Below, piece by piece: positions 44,892 through 55,427 of a stretch of 64,000 bases of DNA (position 1 is the stretch's first letter; the number at the start of each line of letters is the position of its first letter). Source of the DNA: Sesamum alatum (taxonomy: Eukaryota; Streptophyta; Magnoliopsida; Lamiales; Pedaliaceae). Location: assembly GCA_034509735.1 (NCBI GenBank), contig JACGWO010000005.1, forward strand, positions 15,117,264 to 15,181,263, in the 5' to 3' direction. The notes under the pieces are model-generated. The model worked only from the letters and a program-made list of their open reading frames with translations, was not told the origin of the DNA and did no database searches. The translations under genes were made by a program, and so were the position numbers.

Positions 44892-47173
44892 CCGGTTCGG
44901 TGTATAGGCCTAGGGTTTATGTGCGTTATAAGCATGAAACGTGATATTGGCATGTTTTAAATTAAATCTTGATTGTTCTTGATTTTAAGCATGTCGGTTT
45001 TATTGCTTTTGATTCGTGTGTATTTATCAATGTTGGTAATTTTCTATTTTTCTTGGGAAACGGGGTGGAAAATTGAACGGGAAACGAGAAACGACGCAGC
45101 CGGCCAGCCGGAAGGGCTGGCCGCGCGCAGCCGCACGCTGCCGGCAGGGCAGACGCGCGCAGGCAAAGGAGGCCTGCGTGCGCCCGCCCAGCAGGCCGCG
45201 CGGGGGCAAGCGCGCAGCCAGGAGGGCTGCGAGCAGGCGCGCGCGTGCAAGCAGATAGGGTGTCTGCGCGCGCGCGCCTGTAGGTCCGCGCGTGGACGGG
45301 CTCTGGGCAGCGTCGCCAGGCGCGCGCGCACGCAGACGGAGGAGTCTATGCGCACGCTCCCGGCAGGCGTGCCCAGTGCACGTCTGCATGCGCGCACTGC
45401 GCACGGCACGGCCAGCATCTAGCAGCCAGCAGGCTAGCGCGCGCGCAAGGCAGGGGAGCCTGCGCGCGCGGCGGCCTGCCAGCATGCCAGGCCGCGCAGC
45501 GCGCTGCCGGCCAGGCGCGCGCGCACGCAGGCAAGGGGCCTGCACACGCGCGCCCGGCCAGGCAGTGCCTGCGCGCGCGCAGGGGCGGCAGGCTGAGCCT
45601 GCTGCCCCTGCGCGCGTGCGGCGAGCCGGCGGCGGCGGCAGCTGCTGTTGCTAGGGTTTCAAAACCCTAGCAGTATTTTTCTTTTTAATTTTTAAATATT
45701 TTCAGTTTTAATTTTGAATTAATTCTGAAAAATCGTTTTTTGATTCAATTATGCCTATTTTTCTAAAGACATTATTTTAGGAGTAAAATAAATTGGATTT
45801 GGAATCCCGGGGTTATTTTACTTCAAATAATGAGGAAAAGGTTTTCCTAAAACGAGAAAATATTATTACCAATATTTGTGTTTATTTTTCACACGTTGTG
45901 CACATATTCATTTATTATTTTGGATATTATGATTGGAAATCATATGTTGTTGGTATTATGTAATTATGTGATTGGATCATGTGATTATGTGTGTTGGATG
46001 AAAATGGGATGATCGCGAGCCCTAAGACAGGATGTATGGTTTATTTTCTGTTGGGCCTGTGTGCCTCTTTTACTGCTTTCTCCTTCTCTCTTTCTAGTTG
46101 CCTTGGAATAATAAGGCATTCTACCTCCCTCCTTATGTACTCCCCCTGGGATTTCGTTGGGGTTTCTATTTTTCAATATGTAATGAGAGTAGACTAGGAG
46201 TGAGGTTTTTGTTTTTTTTTTGTAATTGGTGGAGAAGAAGGAAGGACCACATGGAGAGCCCAGACGGGAGGCCCCTTGGTGTTTTCCATGAAGTGAAGAA
46301 AGAGAAAAAGAGACCAAGGCCCATCAGCATGATGATTGGGTTACTATTAATGTAATAGTATAGGGACCAACCCTAGATTGACCATAGATCCACTGCGGGC
46401 TCAGTGGATCGCATAGGATTCGGGCTCGTGATCATCCAACAGGGGCGTGCTAGGCTTTAATTTTGCATGTGGTTATGATGATGAATGAATGGGCTGTTTA
46501 TTTTATCGTATAACTGCTGTGGATGGTTTATTTACGCATTTTTGGATGTATGTGTAGATATTTATTTGAGATCTCGGTCATTACTTACTCTCACATTGGT
46601 TGGACCAATGTCAAAATATTAGACCCTAGACAAAGTGGACATAAACTCTAGGAGTTTGTCCATGCCTTCCAATCCATGGAATAGTGAGGAAGCTGCTTTA
46701 GGTCAATAGCGTGGTCTCATGAGTCGTGGCACGTTATTGCACTTAAAGGAAGCTGCATTATGTCATGAACGAAAAGCGGGCTGCTGCTACCTGTCTCACG
46801 AGTCGTGGGGGTACCAGTGGGTCCGTGGCTCAGTCGATTGGGTTGGGTCTGACGCCCAATTAACATGATTCGCTTGGAGTCCTCGGGATCATGTGAAAGG
46901 GTGAGGCAATAATCTTGGGAATCTCGTGGAACGAGAATGGTATGGGAATACCTCCCACAGGATTTTTTCCATGCGAATCGTAAAAAGCGGGGTATGGGAA
47001 AAATCGCTGTGGATCCCAAGCCCACTTGAAAGGATTTCCCGAAAACCACGTTTGAGAGTATCGTGTTTTCGTATAAATAGTGGGAGGATTAAATGACTAA
47101 AGTCCATGCATTTAATTGTTTTTATCAAAACCACCGTCTTTATTTTCTGCTGATCGCGCGTTCTGTTTATAAA
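44892..47173 (+). other. A2 untranslated leader with the longest GC block
   Basis: About 2.28 kb with no credible gene. The GC block at 45080-45660 (about 580 bp) is the longest of the set, full of GCGCGC and GCAGGC units, and is followed by CTAGGGTTTCAAAACCCTAG, an inverted repeat. The shared block starts near 46005 (GGGATGATCGCGAGCCC). The third hairpin TCTCGTGGAACGAGA is at 46922-46936. TATAAATA is at 47072-47079, 95 nt before gag. Confidence 0.8.
46704..46817 (+). promoter_or_regulatory. Twin palindromic leader hairpins, A2
   Basis: CATGAGTCGTG (46718-46728) and CACGAGTCGTG (46797-46807) are 79 nt apart. The first stem is CAATAGCGTG (46704-46713) with CACGTTATTG (46730-46739): ten pairs, one G-U. 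The second is CTGCTACC (46784-46791) with GGTACCAG (46810-46817), one mismatch. Confidence 0.6.
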
Positions 47174-47608
47174 ATGTCTAAGAACCCACTATTAACCTTA
47201 TTTGAGACAAAACAATTCAATGGAACAAACTACAACGACTGGTTGCGCAATCTCATGATAGTCCTAGATTACGAGAACCAAGGCTACGTCATGGACGAGC
47301 CTCTCCCTAGGACCTTACCGGAAGGATCCACGCCAAGAAGAACGTGAGAACGTTCGAGACTTGGCATAAGGATAACCAGAAGGTCCGTAGCATCATACTT
47401 GCTTCGATGACCAATGAGATTCAGAAGCAATATGAAAGGCTAGACGATGTCCCTTCCATTATGGCTCGCCTTAAGGATTGCTATGCAGTCCCGGACCGGC
47501 ATACTAGGTATGTCGCGACCAAGGCGTTCTTTGGAACTAAAATGACAGAAGGATCCTCTGTAAAAAAGCACGGGGTTAAAATGCTTACCCTGGTGGAAAA
47601 GCTCGAGG
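47174..47608 (+). pseudogene. gag: A2 gag, 5' part
   Basis: The ATG at 47174 begins MSKNPLLTLFETKQFNGTNYND, and WLRNLMIVLDYENQGYVMDEP follows. A base gained near 47336 (CCAAGAAGAACG) shifts the frame. The second frame continues TFETWHKDNQKVRSIILASM, YERLDDVPSIMARLKDCYAVPDRH, KAFFGTKMTEGSSV and ends at VEKLE, where element C is inserted (TSD CGAGG). An in-frame upstream ATG at 47093 is leader. Confidence 0.9.
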
Positions 47609-48837
47609 TGTTAGAATAGGTGACCAGAAAGTCAATGGTATTGGCTGTTTTGAGAACCATTCGTCAATCTGTGAACAAGTAATATTATGTTAATGAATGT
47701 AGTAAGGATTCATAGGCATGAGTTTGTTGTACTTACTGCTTGCATCGTTACGATGTCACAACAAAACGCCCACAGACTGAAAAACATTTTGGGAAATTGG
47801 AACTACGCTTGGAGGTAGGTTCATGAAATCAGTTTCACCGAATCAGTCTGAAATACTCCAAGTCAAAGGAATCTCGAGACAGGGCATCGAGAATCCATTT
47901 GAGACTTGCACTAAGCATCTGCTGTCGTGTTTCATCGACGGGTGACGAGGATCGTCTAAGCAGTGTTAGTGGGTCGGCCTGCTGGGGAGCGGCCGACTGA
48001 GGTGACTCGCGGGAATCGTCATATAGAAGCTACTCGGGCTTGTCAGTATGACTCGCATTCCCGGTTCCGATAGTACGGATTAGTCCTCGGACTTGAGGAT
48101 CACGACAGTCCCCTACATACTAAGTTGTATCTTGGATCTGGTGAAATTTGATCAATTATATCACATGGTCATCATAAGCCTCGTCTAGTGCAGTCGGAGT
48201 ATGTAAGAACGGTGTATTCCAAGATAGGATCTGTCCCCTGTCAAAGGATATGACAGCAAGATCTCCTATGCGCTCGGAGATGGTTTAGGACTCACAAAGT
48301 CTATGGCCATAGCACTTGATGTAGTGGGAAAGGATTTCCTACGTCGAGTTAAACCTATCTCGAGCATTATGCATAGTTGCCTAGTCAACGATGGGAACCG
48401 ACCCCTAGACTAAAGGCCAGGAGACAGGCGATAGTAGGACCGTACCCGTACGTATCGAGCGTCGGTAGGACCGCACCAGCGTATAACTCGGAGCCTAAAT
48501 GTTCACACTATAAATTCACCTATTCTCTAGTGCCATGGACCGTTGCTAGATGACCACCCATGGTAACGGACTACTTTGGTTATGAAATAACAAAAGGTGG
48601 GTCCAATTCTAGCTGAAAGGTGAACCTAAAGAGTCACACCCGCTACACCAAATGAAAGGGAATTAATTTGGAATTAATTCCGGGAGAAGGTTTAATTTAA
48701 TGGAATTAAATTATACTTCTTGGAGATTCAAGCTTCGATGAATTATTTGGAATAATCGGGCTTGAGTTCATAAATTAGATTTATGAATTTTACAAAGCAT
48801 GGGCTTTCCTTTTAATTAGATTAAAAGGGTGAATTAA

Positions 48838-49197
48838 TTAAATTAGTGGGCTTGGTATTAAATAGGATTTAATATAAAGTCCATGGGACTATTTAATTTG
48901 GAATTAAACAAAGTCCATTCCATTAATTAATTAATGGGCTTAGTATATTAAATAGGATTTTAATATAAAGTCCATGGGACTATTTAATTTAGAATTAAAT
49001 AATCCCATTCTATGGAATTAATTAATGGGCTTGGTATTAAATAGGATTTAATGTAAAGTCCATGGACTATTTAATTTGGAATTAAATAAAGTCCATTCCA
49101 TTAATTAATTAATGGGCTTAGTATATTAAATAGGATTTTAATATAAAGTCCATGGGATCATTTAATTTAGAATTAAATAAAGCCCATTCCATAAAGC
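48838..49197 (+). repeat. Tandem array of about 85-95-bp AT-rich units in C LTR
   Basis: Four units, each with ATGGGCTT(G/A)GTAT, ATTAAATAGGATTT, TAAAGTCCATGG and an AATTTGGAATTAAA-type inverted repeat. Units 1 and 3 read GGCTTGGTATTAAA, units 2 and 4 GGCTTAGTATATTAAA, so the array is a doubled two-unit repeat (period about 180 bp). The same array occurs at about 56670-57025 in the 3' LTR. Confidence 0.85.
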
Positions 49198-49259
49198 CTA
49201 TCAAAATGGATGGACAAGATTTGATCTAGAGAATGATGAGATGAAGGGCCATGATTAAT

Positions 49260-49371
49260 TTGACTTAATCAAAGCCTAAATTGACTAGGATTTGACTAGG
49301 TCAAATCCTAGTCAAAGTGTGTCTCTTTGGAAGAGTTTGAGAAGGAATAGGAATTCCATCTTCTATAAATA
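49260..49371 (+). promoter_or_regulatory. W-box cluster and TATA box of C 5' LTR
   Basis: TTGACY cores at 49260, 49281, 49292, 49299 and 49310, within 56 bp. TATAAATA is at 49364-49371. The 3' LTR has the same set at 57091-57146. Confidence 0.6.
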
Positions 49372-49942
49372 CTTAAAAAAACACACACTCACACCTACTA
49401 TTCTCTACAACTCTCATCTCTCAAAATCTCTCTCAAATTCGTCCACCCTCTTTCTTCTCTCCAAGAAATATACTTTGTTCTTCTTGATTTTATTCAAGTT
49501 AAGAACATAAGAGACATTGATTGCGTTAATTCATAGCGTGTATCGATGTCTCTTTCTCCCAAAATAATTTCTTGCTAGCACAAGGGCTGTTTGCTTTCCG
49601 GTGGAGCGAGTGAGATGATTTAGAGGGTCTCTTATTTGAGATCTTGGTGCAAAACGGGGAACAATGCGTGTAGCCGAAACGAAGACAAAACTACAACCGG
49701 GTAGGTTCTTTAATTTCGTTTTTTTTTTTCGGTTTCAATTCTATGGCCTCCATGTTATGTTTTATTGAACATGAGATACACCGAACGGCCGGGAGAATCA
49801 AGGGCACACCCCTTGATTCGTTTATGTACGTTATGCATGATTTAAATTCCATTTAATTATGCTTTGTAATTTTTATTACGCACTATTTCGCGCTTCCGCT
49901 ATTCGCGTTAATCTCCCGGGACGATCCACCGATTTCTTTCAG

Positions 49943-49953
49943 TGTATCAGAGC
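49943..49953 (+). other. Element C primer binding site with a one-base gap
   Basis: TGTATCAGAGC directly after the LTR end; one G of TGGTATCAGAGC is missing. It is followed by ACGGTCAGTG instead of CCGGTTCGGTG. Confidence 0.85.
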
Positions 49954-52262
49954 ACGGTCAGTGTATAAGCCTAGAATTCTATGTGCTATGTGCGTTTAAG
50001 CATGATAAACGTGTTTTAATTTACGTTTATAGCATGTTTATCGTAGATATTTATTGGCGTTTAATTTTGCATGGGATTTTGGATCTTGGTTTTTCTTGAA
50101 TATGTATATACATGTTCTAGGGTTTAATTTATCTTGTGGTTCAGAAAAATTGCATGAAAAGTCGAAAAGGAGTGAAAAACGGCGAACCGGCAGCAGCAGC
50201 ACGCTGGCCGCGCGCACAGGGGCGCGGCCGGGCGCGCGTGCAGGCAGGGGCCTGCGCGCGCCCGGCCAACGCGCCCAGCGGGCGCGGACAGCGCGCGCGC
50301 GGCCGCGCGCAGGCATGGGCGCCTGCGCGCCTGGCCGGCCGGCTGTGCCGTTTTCCGTTTCTCTCCCGTTTTTGGCTCGTTTTTTCAAAATTGTTTTTTT
50401 CTGAATTATTTTTATGATATTTTATGCATTATTCTGAACCCGTTGACTTAGAATATTTATTTTTTGAGATTTGGAATTTCCTAAAATAAATATTGCTTGG
50501 TTGATGAGGAAAGGGTTTCCTAACAAGACTTAATTTTTGCAATGGTTGCACCAATGATCAAAATTCATATGTGAAATTTCGCAATAATTTCTGCGTTTTA
50601 TGATGTTGGACATCATGGTTATTTTATGGTTTGAGCATGAGTAGATCTTAACATGTATTGATATTGCACAAATTGTTGGATTTTGGAATTCTTGAATAAA
50701 TGGGCATTATTCTTGAATTGTTGATTTTTGTGTTTCAGAAAATTTGATTTTTTTCTGTATAATTCTTGGAATTTTTCTGAATTAATTAACATTGGGGCAT
50801 TTTAATTTTGGTTGAGATTTTATAATTTCACAGAATTATTATTGCCTTGTTAATTATGGAAAAGGATTTTCCAACAAAAATCGTTGTGCATAGGTTGCAT
50901 TATTATCCAATGTTTGGTGTGGATATTTTACATGTAGTTTTCTGCATTTATTTTATGGTATGGATTATCATGGATGTTGGTATAAGCATATTTTACGTGG
51001 GATATGTATTTGTGCTATTTGTGTTAATTGATTTGACAAAGGATGATCACAAAGCCCTTAAACCGCATGTATGGTTTATTTACATTTATTTGTTGGGTTG
51101 TGGCCTGTGTGCCTCTTTATTTTCCTCTCTGTCTCTCTTCTAGTGCCTTGGAATAATAAGGCTTTCTCTCTCCCTCCTAATGTACTCCCCCCAAATGTTT
51201 AATTGGGGTTTCTTATTTTATGATGTAATGAGAGTAGAATTAGTGGTGAGGTTTATTTCTTTTTGTAAATAAAAGCTGCAAGAGAAGATAAGCCCAAGGT
51301 GTTGGAGGCCCATGGAGGTTGCCATCAGATGGCCCACGGAGGATCCATGGAGAAGAAGCCCGGTGTAGGCCACGATGGAGAGCCCAAGAAGATAAAGAGG
51401 ACTTACAAGACCCATTGCATGTAATGGGTTTATTAAATCTTGTAATAGTGTAGGGCCTACCCTTAGATTGACCATAGATCCACTGCAGGCTCAGTGGGTC
51501 GCATAGGTTTTGGGCTTGTGATCATCCTACAGGGGCGTGCTAGGCTTTATTTTGCATGCGATGCGTATTATATGCTTATGATTATTCTATATGCTTTATG
51601 TATGGCTACATTCACGCTTAGAATATTTTGCCATAACGCACGCAATGCAATACTTAATATGTGATGAGGTCTCGTTCTATCAAAAACTCTCACTTGGTTA
51701 AAACAAGTTAAATATAGACCCTTAATAAATGGACTAGGACTCTGGGAGTCTGTCCAAGCCTTCCATCCATGGCAAAAGTGAGGAAGATCTTTTAGGTCGA
51801 TAGCGTGGTCTCACGAGTCGTGGCACGACTATCGTGCTTAAAAGAAGCTGCACTTTGTCATGAACGATGAGTAGACTGCTGTTACCTGTCTCACGAGTCG
51901 TGGAGGTAGCAGTGAGTCTATGAACCGGTTGATTGGGTCGGGTCTAACGCCCGAATAACGTGATTCGCTTGGAGTCCTCGGATCACGTGAAAGGGTGAGG
52001 CAATTATCTTGGGAATCTCGTGGAACGAGAATGGTATGGAATACCTCCCACGGGTTCTTTTCCCATGCGAATCGTAAAAGCGGGGTATGGGGGAGATCGT
52101 TGTGGATCCCGAGCCCACTAGGAAAGGATTTCCCGAAAACAACGTTTGAGAGTGCCGTGTTTTCGTAGAAATAGTGGGAGAGGTTAAGGACTAAAGACCG
52201 AGAGTTAACCAAAATATTACTTCACTCTGATTGTTATTTTCTGCTTTACATATATGTTGTGA
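49954..52262 (+). other. Element C untranslated leader with GC block
   Basis: About 2.3 kb. The GC block at 50170-50350 is CpG-rich with GCGCGC runs. The shared block starts near 51040 (GGATGATCACAAAGCCC). The third hairpin TCTCGTGGAACGAGA is at 52016-52030. The gag-proximal TATA word is mutated to TAGAAATA (52166-52173). The leader is much better preserved than the coding region that follows. Confidence 0.8.
51798..51912 (+). promoter_or_regulatory. Twin palindromic leader hairpins, element C
   Basis: CACGAGTCGTG lies at 51812-51822 and 51892-51902, 80 nt apart. The first stem is CGATAGCGTG (51798-51807) with CACGACTATCG (51824-51834), one bulged A. The second is CTGCT..ACC (51876-51886) with GGTAGCAG (51905-51912). 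The structure is intact although the proteins of this element are destroyed. Confidence 0.62.
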
Positions 52263-53075
52263 ATGTCTAAGAATCCACCAAACACATCACTAAGAGGCTC
52301 ATTAAAAAGGAACCAATTACACGAATTGACTGCGAAATCTTAAGATGGTCTTAGATTTCCAGAACCTTAACTCACATAACCGGAATGAGGACGTTCCTTA
52401 GCCCTTGCCGGAGGGGTCGACAACTAAGGTAACGCTTGGCGTTCAAAAAGTTGAAGGATGACCACCGACAAGTAGGATATAATGATGGTGGCTCAAACTA
52501 TGCTTCGTTTGCATCATGTCTAATATGGTCCTGGACCAGCATGTGGGGTAAAATGCAATGAAGGCATGTTTGGAGCTAATATGACGAAAGGATGTCGGTA
52601 CAAAGAACATGGAGTGATGATGCAATCCCTAGGGGAGAAGCTCAAAAGACCTCCACGTCAGTCTTGAAAAGGAGACGTACATTGACATGATCCTTCAGTC
52701 TCTTCCTCCCTCCTACGAACCATTAATTATCAACATGAATGAGCTTAGAAAAGATCTTCATAGGTTGGTAATTATATTGGGTCTAGTACGAGGCAACGAT
52801 TGCAAAATCTGCGCCGTCGGTACTAGTAGGAGAGGCTTCAACCTCCATGGTGAAAGGCAAGGGTGGCAGACGCCAAAAGAGGAAGAAGGGTAAGGTAACA
52901 TCAACTATTAAAGCACTTCAAGTGTTGTTCCTTTACAACACAAGGTGGAGGTAAAGGAAAGAGCAAAAGGTTCAAGCAGACAAGTTCATAGATTTCTAAG
53001 AATGTAAGCATTCACTGTCGTAAAGAGGGCCATTGGAAAGGGGAGTATTCTAAACCTCTCTCCAATGTAGGTAAA
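52263..53075 (+). pseudogene. gag: Element C gag, heavily degenerate
   Basis: Begins ATGTCTAAGAATCCACC, the usual MSKNP start. Recognisable pieces are ILQSLPPSYEPLIIN at about 52690 and the linker TSRRGFNLHG. The knuckle region near 53008-53050 reads SIHCRKEGHWKGEY, so the first and last zinc-ligand Cys of the CCHC motif are lost. Stops and shifts occur throughout. No usable protein. Confidence 0.75.
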
Positions 53076-55411
53076 ATTTGATATTGAGTATTGACATGAT
53101 CACTTTTACTCTATTTGGTATTTGATACCATTTCCTATCACTAATCTGCACGTGGTTTGCAGAAAGTGAATAAGGACTTAAAAAAGCCAAGAACAGTTCT
53201 AGGATTCAACAATGGCAAGGTCCATTGATGAAAAGGACTAGAGACTTTGTTAGGCTCATAAATCGTGATCATGTTAGGATAATATAGGAATTACGTAACC
53301 TAGCATGATCAAAAGTATGTCTCTTTGTTGGACAAAGGTTTTATTACATACATATTTGATCAAACAAAATTATTGAATATTGATTCATGTTTGCTAGTAC
53401 ATAAATTCCTAAAATACCATCCCATAAAAAGGTTTATGGATACTCAAAATTCAAATTATCTAAAATGGATTAATCAAGACCAACTTACAGATTTGGCATC
53501 TACAACAGCTAGGGCGTTTCTTCTTATTAAAAAGATAAGTAAATTAGAAAGTTCGATGAATCTAGAAATAGAATGATTCGAATCGACTAAAATTTACAAG
53601 TCTTTTATGAAGAAGAAAGTCCGAAAGCTCTTTGTTGGACAAAGTAGGCTTGCCAAATAGTCTATTGGAAGGGAGCCAATAAGACAACTGTAGGTTTACT
53701 AATAACACTAAGACCATAAGAGGGTTCAAAAGTCTAAAGGTCCCATAGGAGGTTTGGAATTAGACTTAAGGAGGTGAACCATAAATGGTTGCAAAATTAA
53801 ACCTGTTTCGATAGGATCGAAAAGGCCGTGTATTTAGTGGGAGCTCTTCAGCATCCAAGTTGAGAATAGGAATTTCTCAAATGAAACGTTTCCTGTAAAG
53901 GCCAAGTATGACGGTCTCTGATAAACGGAACGATCGAATCTCGTTGGACGAAGATCGATCGAAAGTTTCGCCCAATTACCTTAGCCCAATGTAGACGTAG
54001 ACTCCAAATTGCCAACGTAAGGAACGTGGCACTTTGCTAGGAGTCACGCACAAGGACCATGGATTTTGGCAAGCCTGTGTCCCGACAAAGTCCTTGAGCA
54101 TGTAGAAGGATCCTAACATACGTCAAAGGACTAGTGGGAGACAAATTAGACTCGGTGTCTAATTGTGTACAAGTTACGACAGAATAATACTAACGTTGCT
54201 TAGAGTCGCATTTCTTAAATTGATCATATTCCAAGTCCCCTTAAGAACGAACCGAATGTCGTAAGAGGTACGAGTGATCGGATATGTTCGGTCAAATTTG
54301 GATAATAATCCAAATGACCTGCGGAACGTGATGTTGGACATCGTAGTAGGATTTATGGAGAGGAGCCATAGAATCCACTAGGAAATTCAAACAAGGTTTG
54401 ATACACCGCATAACTGAATATTCGTTTTGACGAGCTCATACGGAGCATGACTCGGTCTTAAACGACGTTAGGTGGTCAGTGGGAGTTAGAAATGGCGTTT
54501 CAAGTGTTTAAGTTGTGTAATATCTTGATTCATGGATGAATTCAAGGCATAGGAATCACTAAAACACAAACTGTAACTCACGAAAAATTCTCCATGACAT
54601 TTTTAGGGTTCCCACATACATATCATAAATTGAGCTTTTCAAAGACTCAGTCATGGTAGACTGAATGAGAAAAAAACTTCATATATGTAGAGGGACAAGT
54701 TGTTCGAGACTCAGTCATTGTAAGACTGATGAGAAAACTTGGATACTATGCATAAAGCATCAAGCCATTCAAGACTTAGTCATGGTGGACTAATGAGAAG
54801 GCTTGGATGTTGAGTATCCCCTACGTCTTAACCCTAGGCAAACATATGATATGTTTACTCGGTGCATAGGAACCGATGTTGAGAGTGCTTCTAGCATGGC
54901 TCAACATAAATCGGTAATGCACTGAGGGGTTGAAGACAGCAATCAAGAACGATCCTTAGTACCTGGAATAAGGACTAAAGATGTGTTCATGATGCACCGT
55001 CTGTTGAGAGTTGCTTTGAAGGCTAAAGCGATACTAGCTTCCAGAGCATAAGTGAAAAACCAGTTAGTCTCAAAGGTATGCACAGTCAGCGCCCCAATGA
55101 CGAGCTGCATCGGATAGTGGTCCACTGATGAAGACCACGTCCATAGGATGGACGTGGCGCCTAGCACGACCAAGCCATGTTCGCCTATATGGCAGGCAAC
55201 TTGGCTATGGGAGTATTGGCACGAGATCTCATCACAAGATCCACGAAAATATTCTTAGACAACCACCATCTCTAGGAGGCAATGGTGGATAGACGTAACA
55301 CGGTTAGACCGTATTGCTTCGCAAGGAATATAAGTGGACTCTCAATACCTTAGTCGGTATCGTAGATTACTCATACTCAGAGGATTCTGAATAAAGTGGG
55401 TAATTGACTTA
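53076..55411 (+). pseudogene. pol: Element C pol, heavily degenerate
   Basis: Only islands remain in copia order: protease region near 53100-53330; KKPxxLFVGQSRLAK-like near 53620; the integrase C-terminal VKGLVGDKLDS near 54120; linker and RT fragments 54300-54500; an RNase H EGYSDTSFQ-like piece near 55015; RSHHKIHENILRQ near 55230. No catalytic YxDD could be read. There is no open frame longer than about 85 codons. Confidence 0.7.
53335..53600 (+). other. Unidentified 84-codon open frame inside C pol
   Basis: Between protease-like TTGGACAAAGG and CTCTTTGTTGGACAAAGTAGG lies about 265 bp that does not match the other elements. It contains an open frame (53325-53576) rich in Lys, Ile, Asn and Leu, including NYLKWINQDQLTDLAST. 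Composition resembles plastid or mitochondrial coding DNA, but I cannot name a gene. It could be a captured fragment or simply diverged pol. Confidence 0.35.
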
Positions 55412-55416
55412 TGGTC

Positions 55417-55427
55417 AAGTGGGAGAT
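55417..55427 (+). other. Element C polypurine tract
   Basis: AAGTGGGAGAT, identical to A2's tract, immediately before the 3' LTR. It is conserved despite decay of the neighbouring RNase H region. Confidence 0.85.

Larger units (their letters stand above)
47609..49941 (+). mobile_element. Element C 5' LTR
   Basis: 2333 bp, TGTTAGAATAGGTGACCAG to CCACCGATTTCTTTCA. It contains an internal tandem array (48838-49197) and a W-box/TATA promoter. It shares the CTCTAGTGCCATGG block (about 48526-48569) with families A, B and D. Confidence 0.96.
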
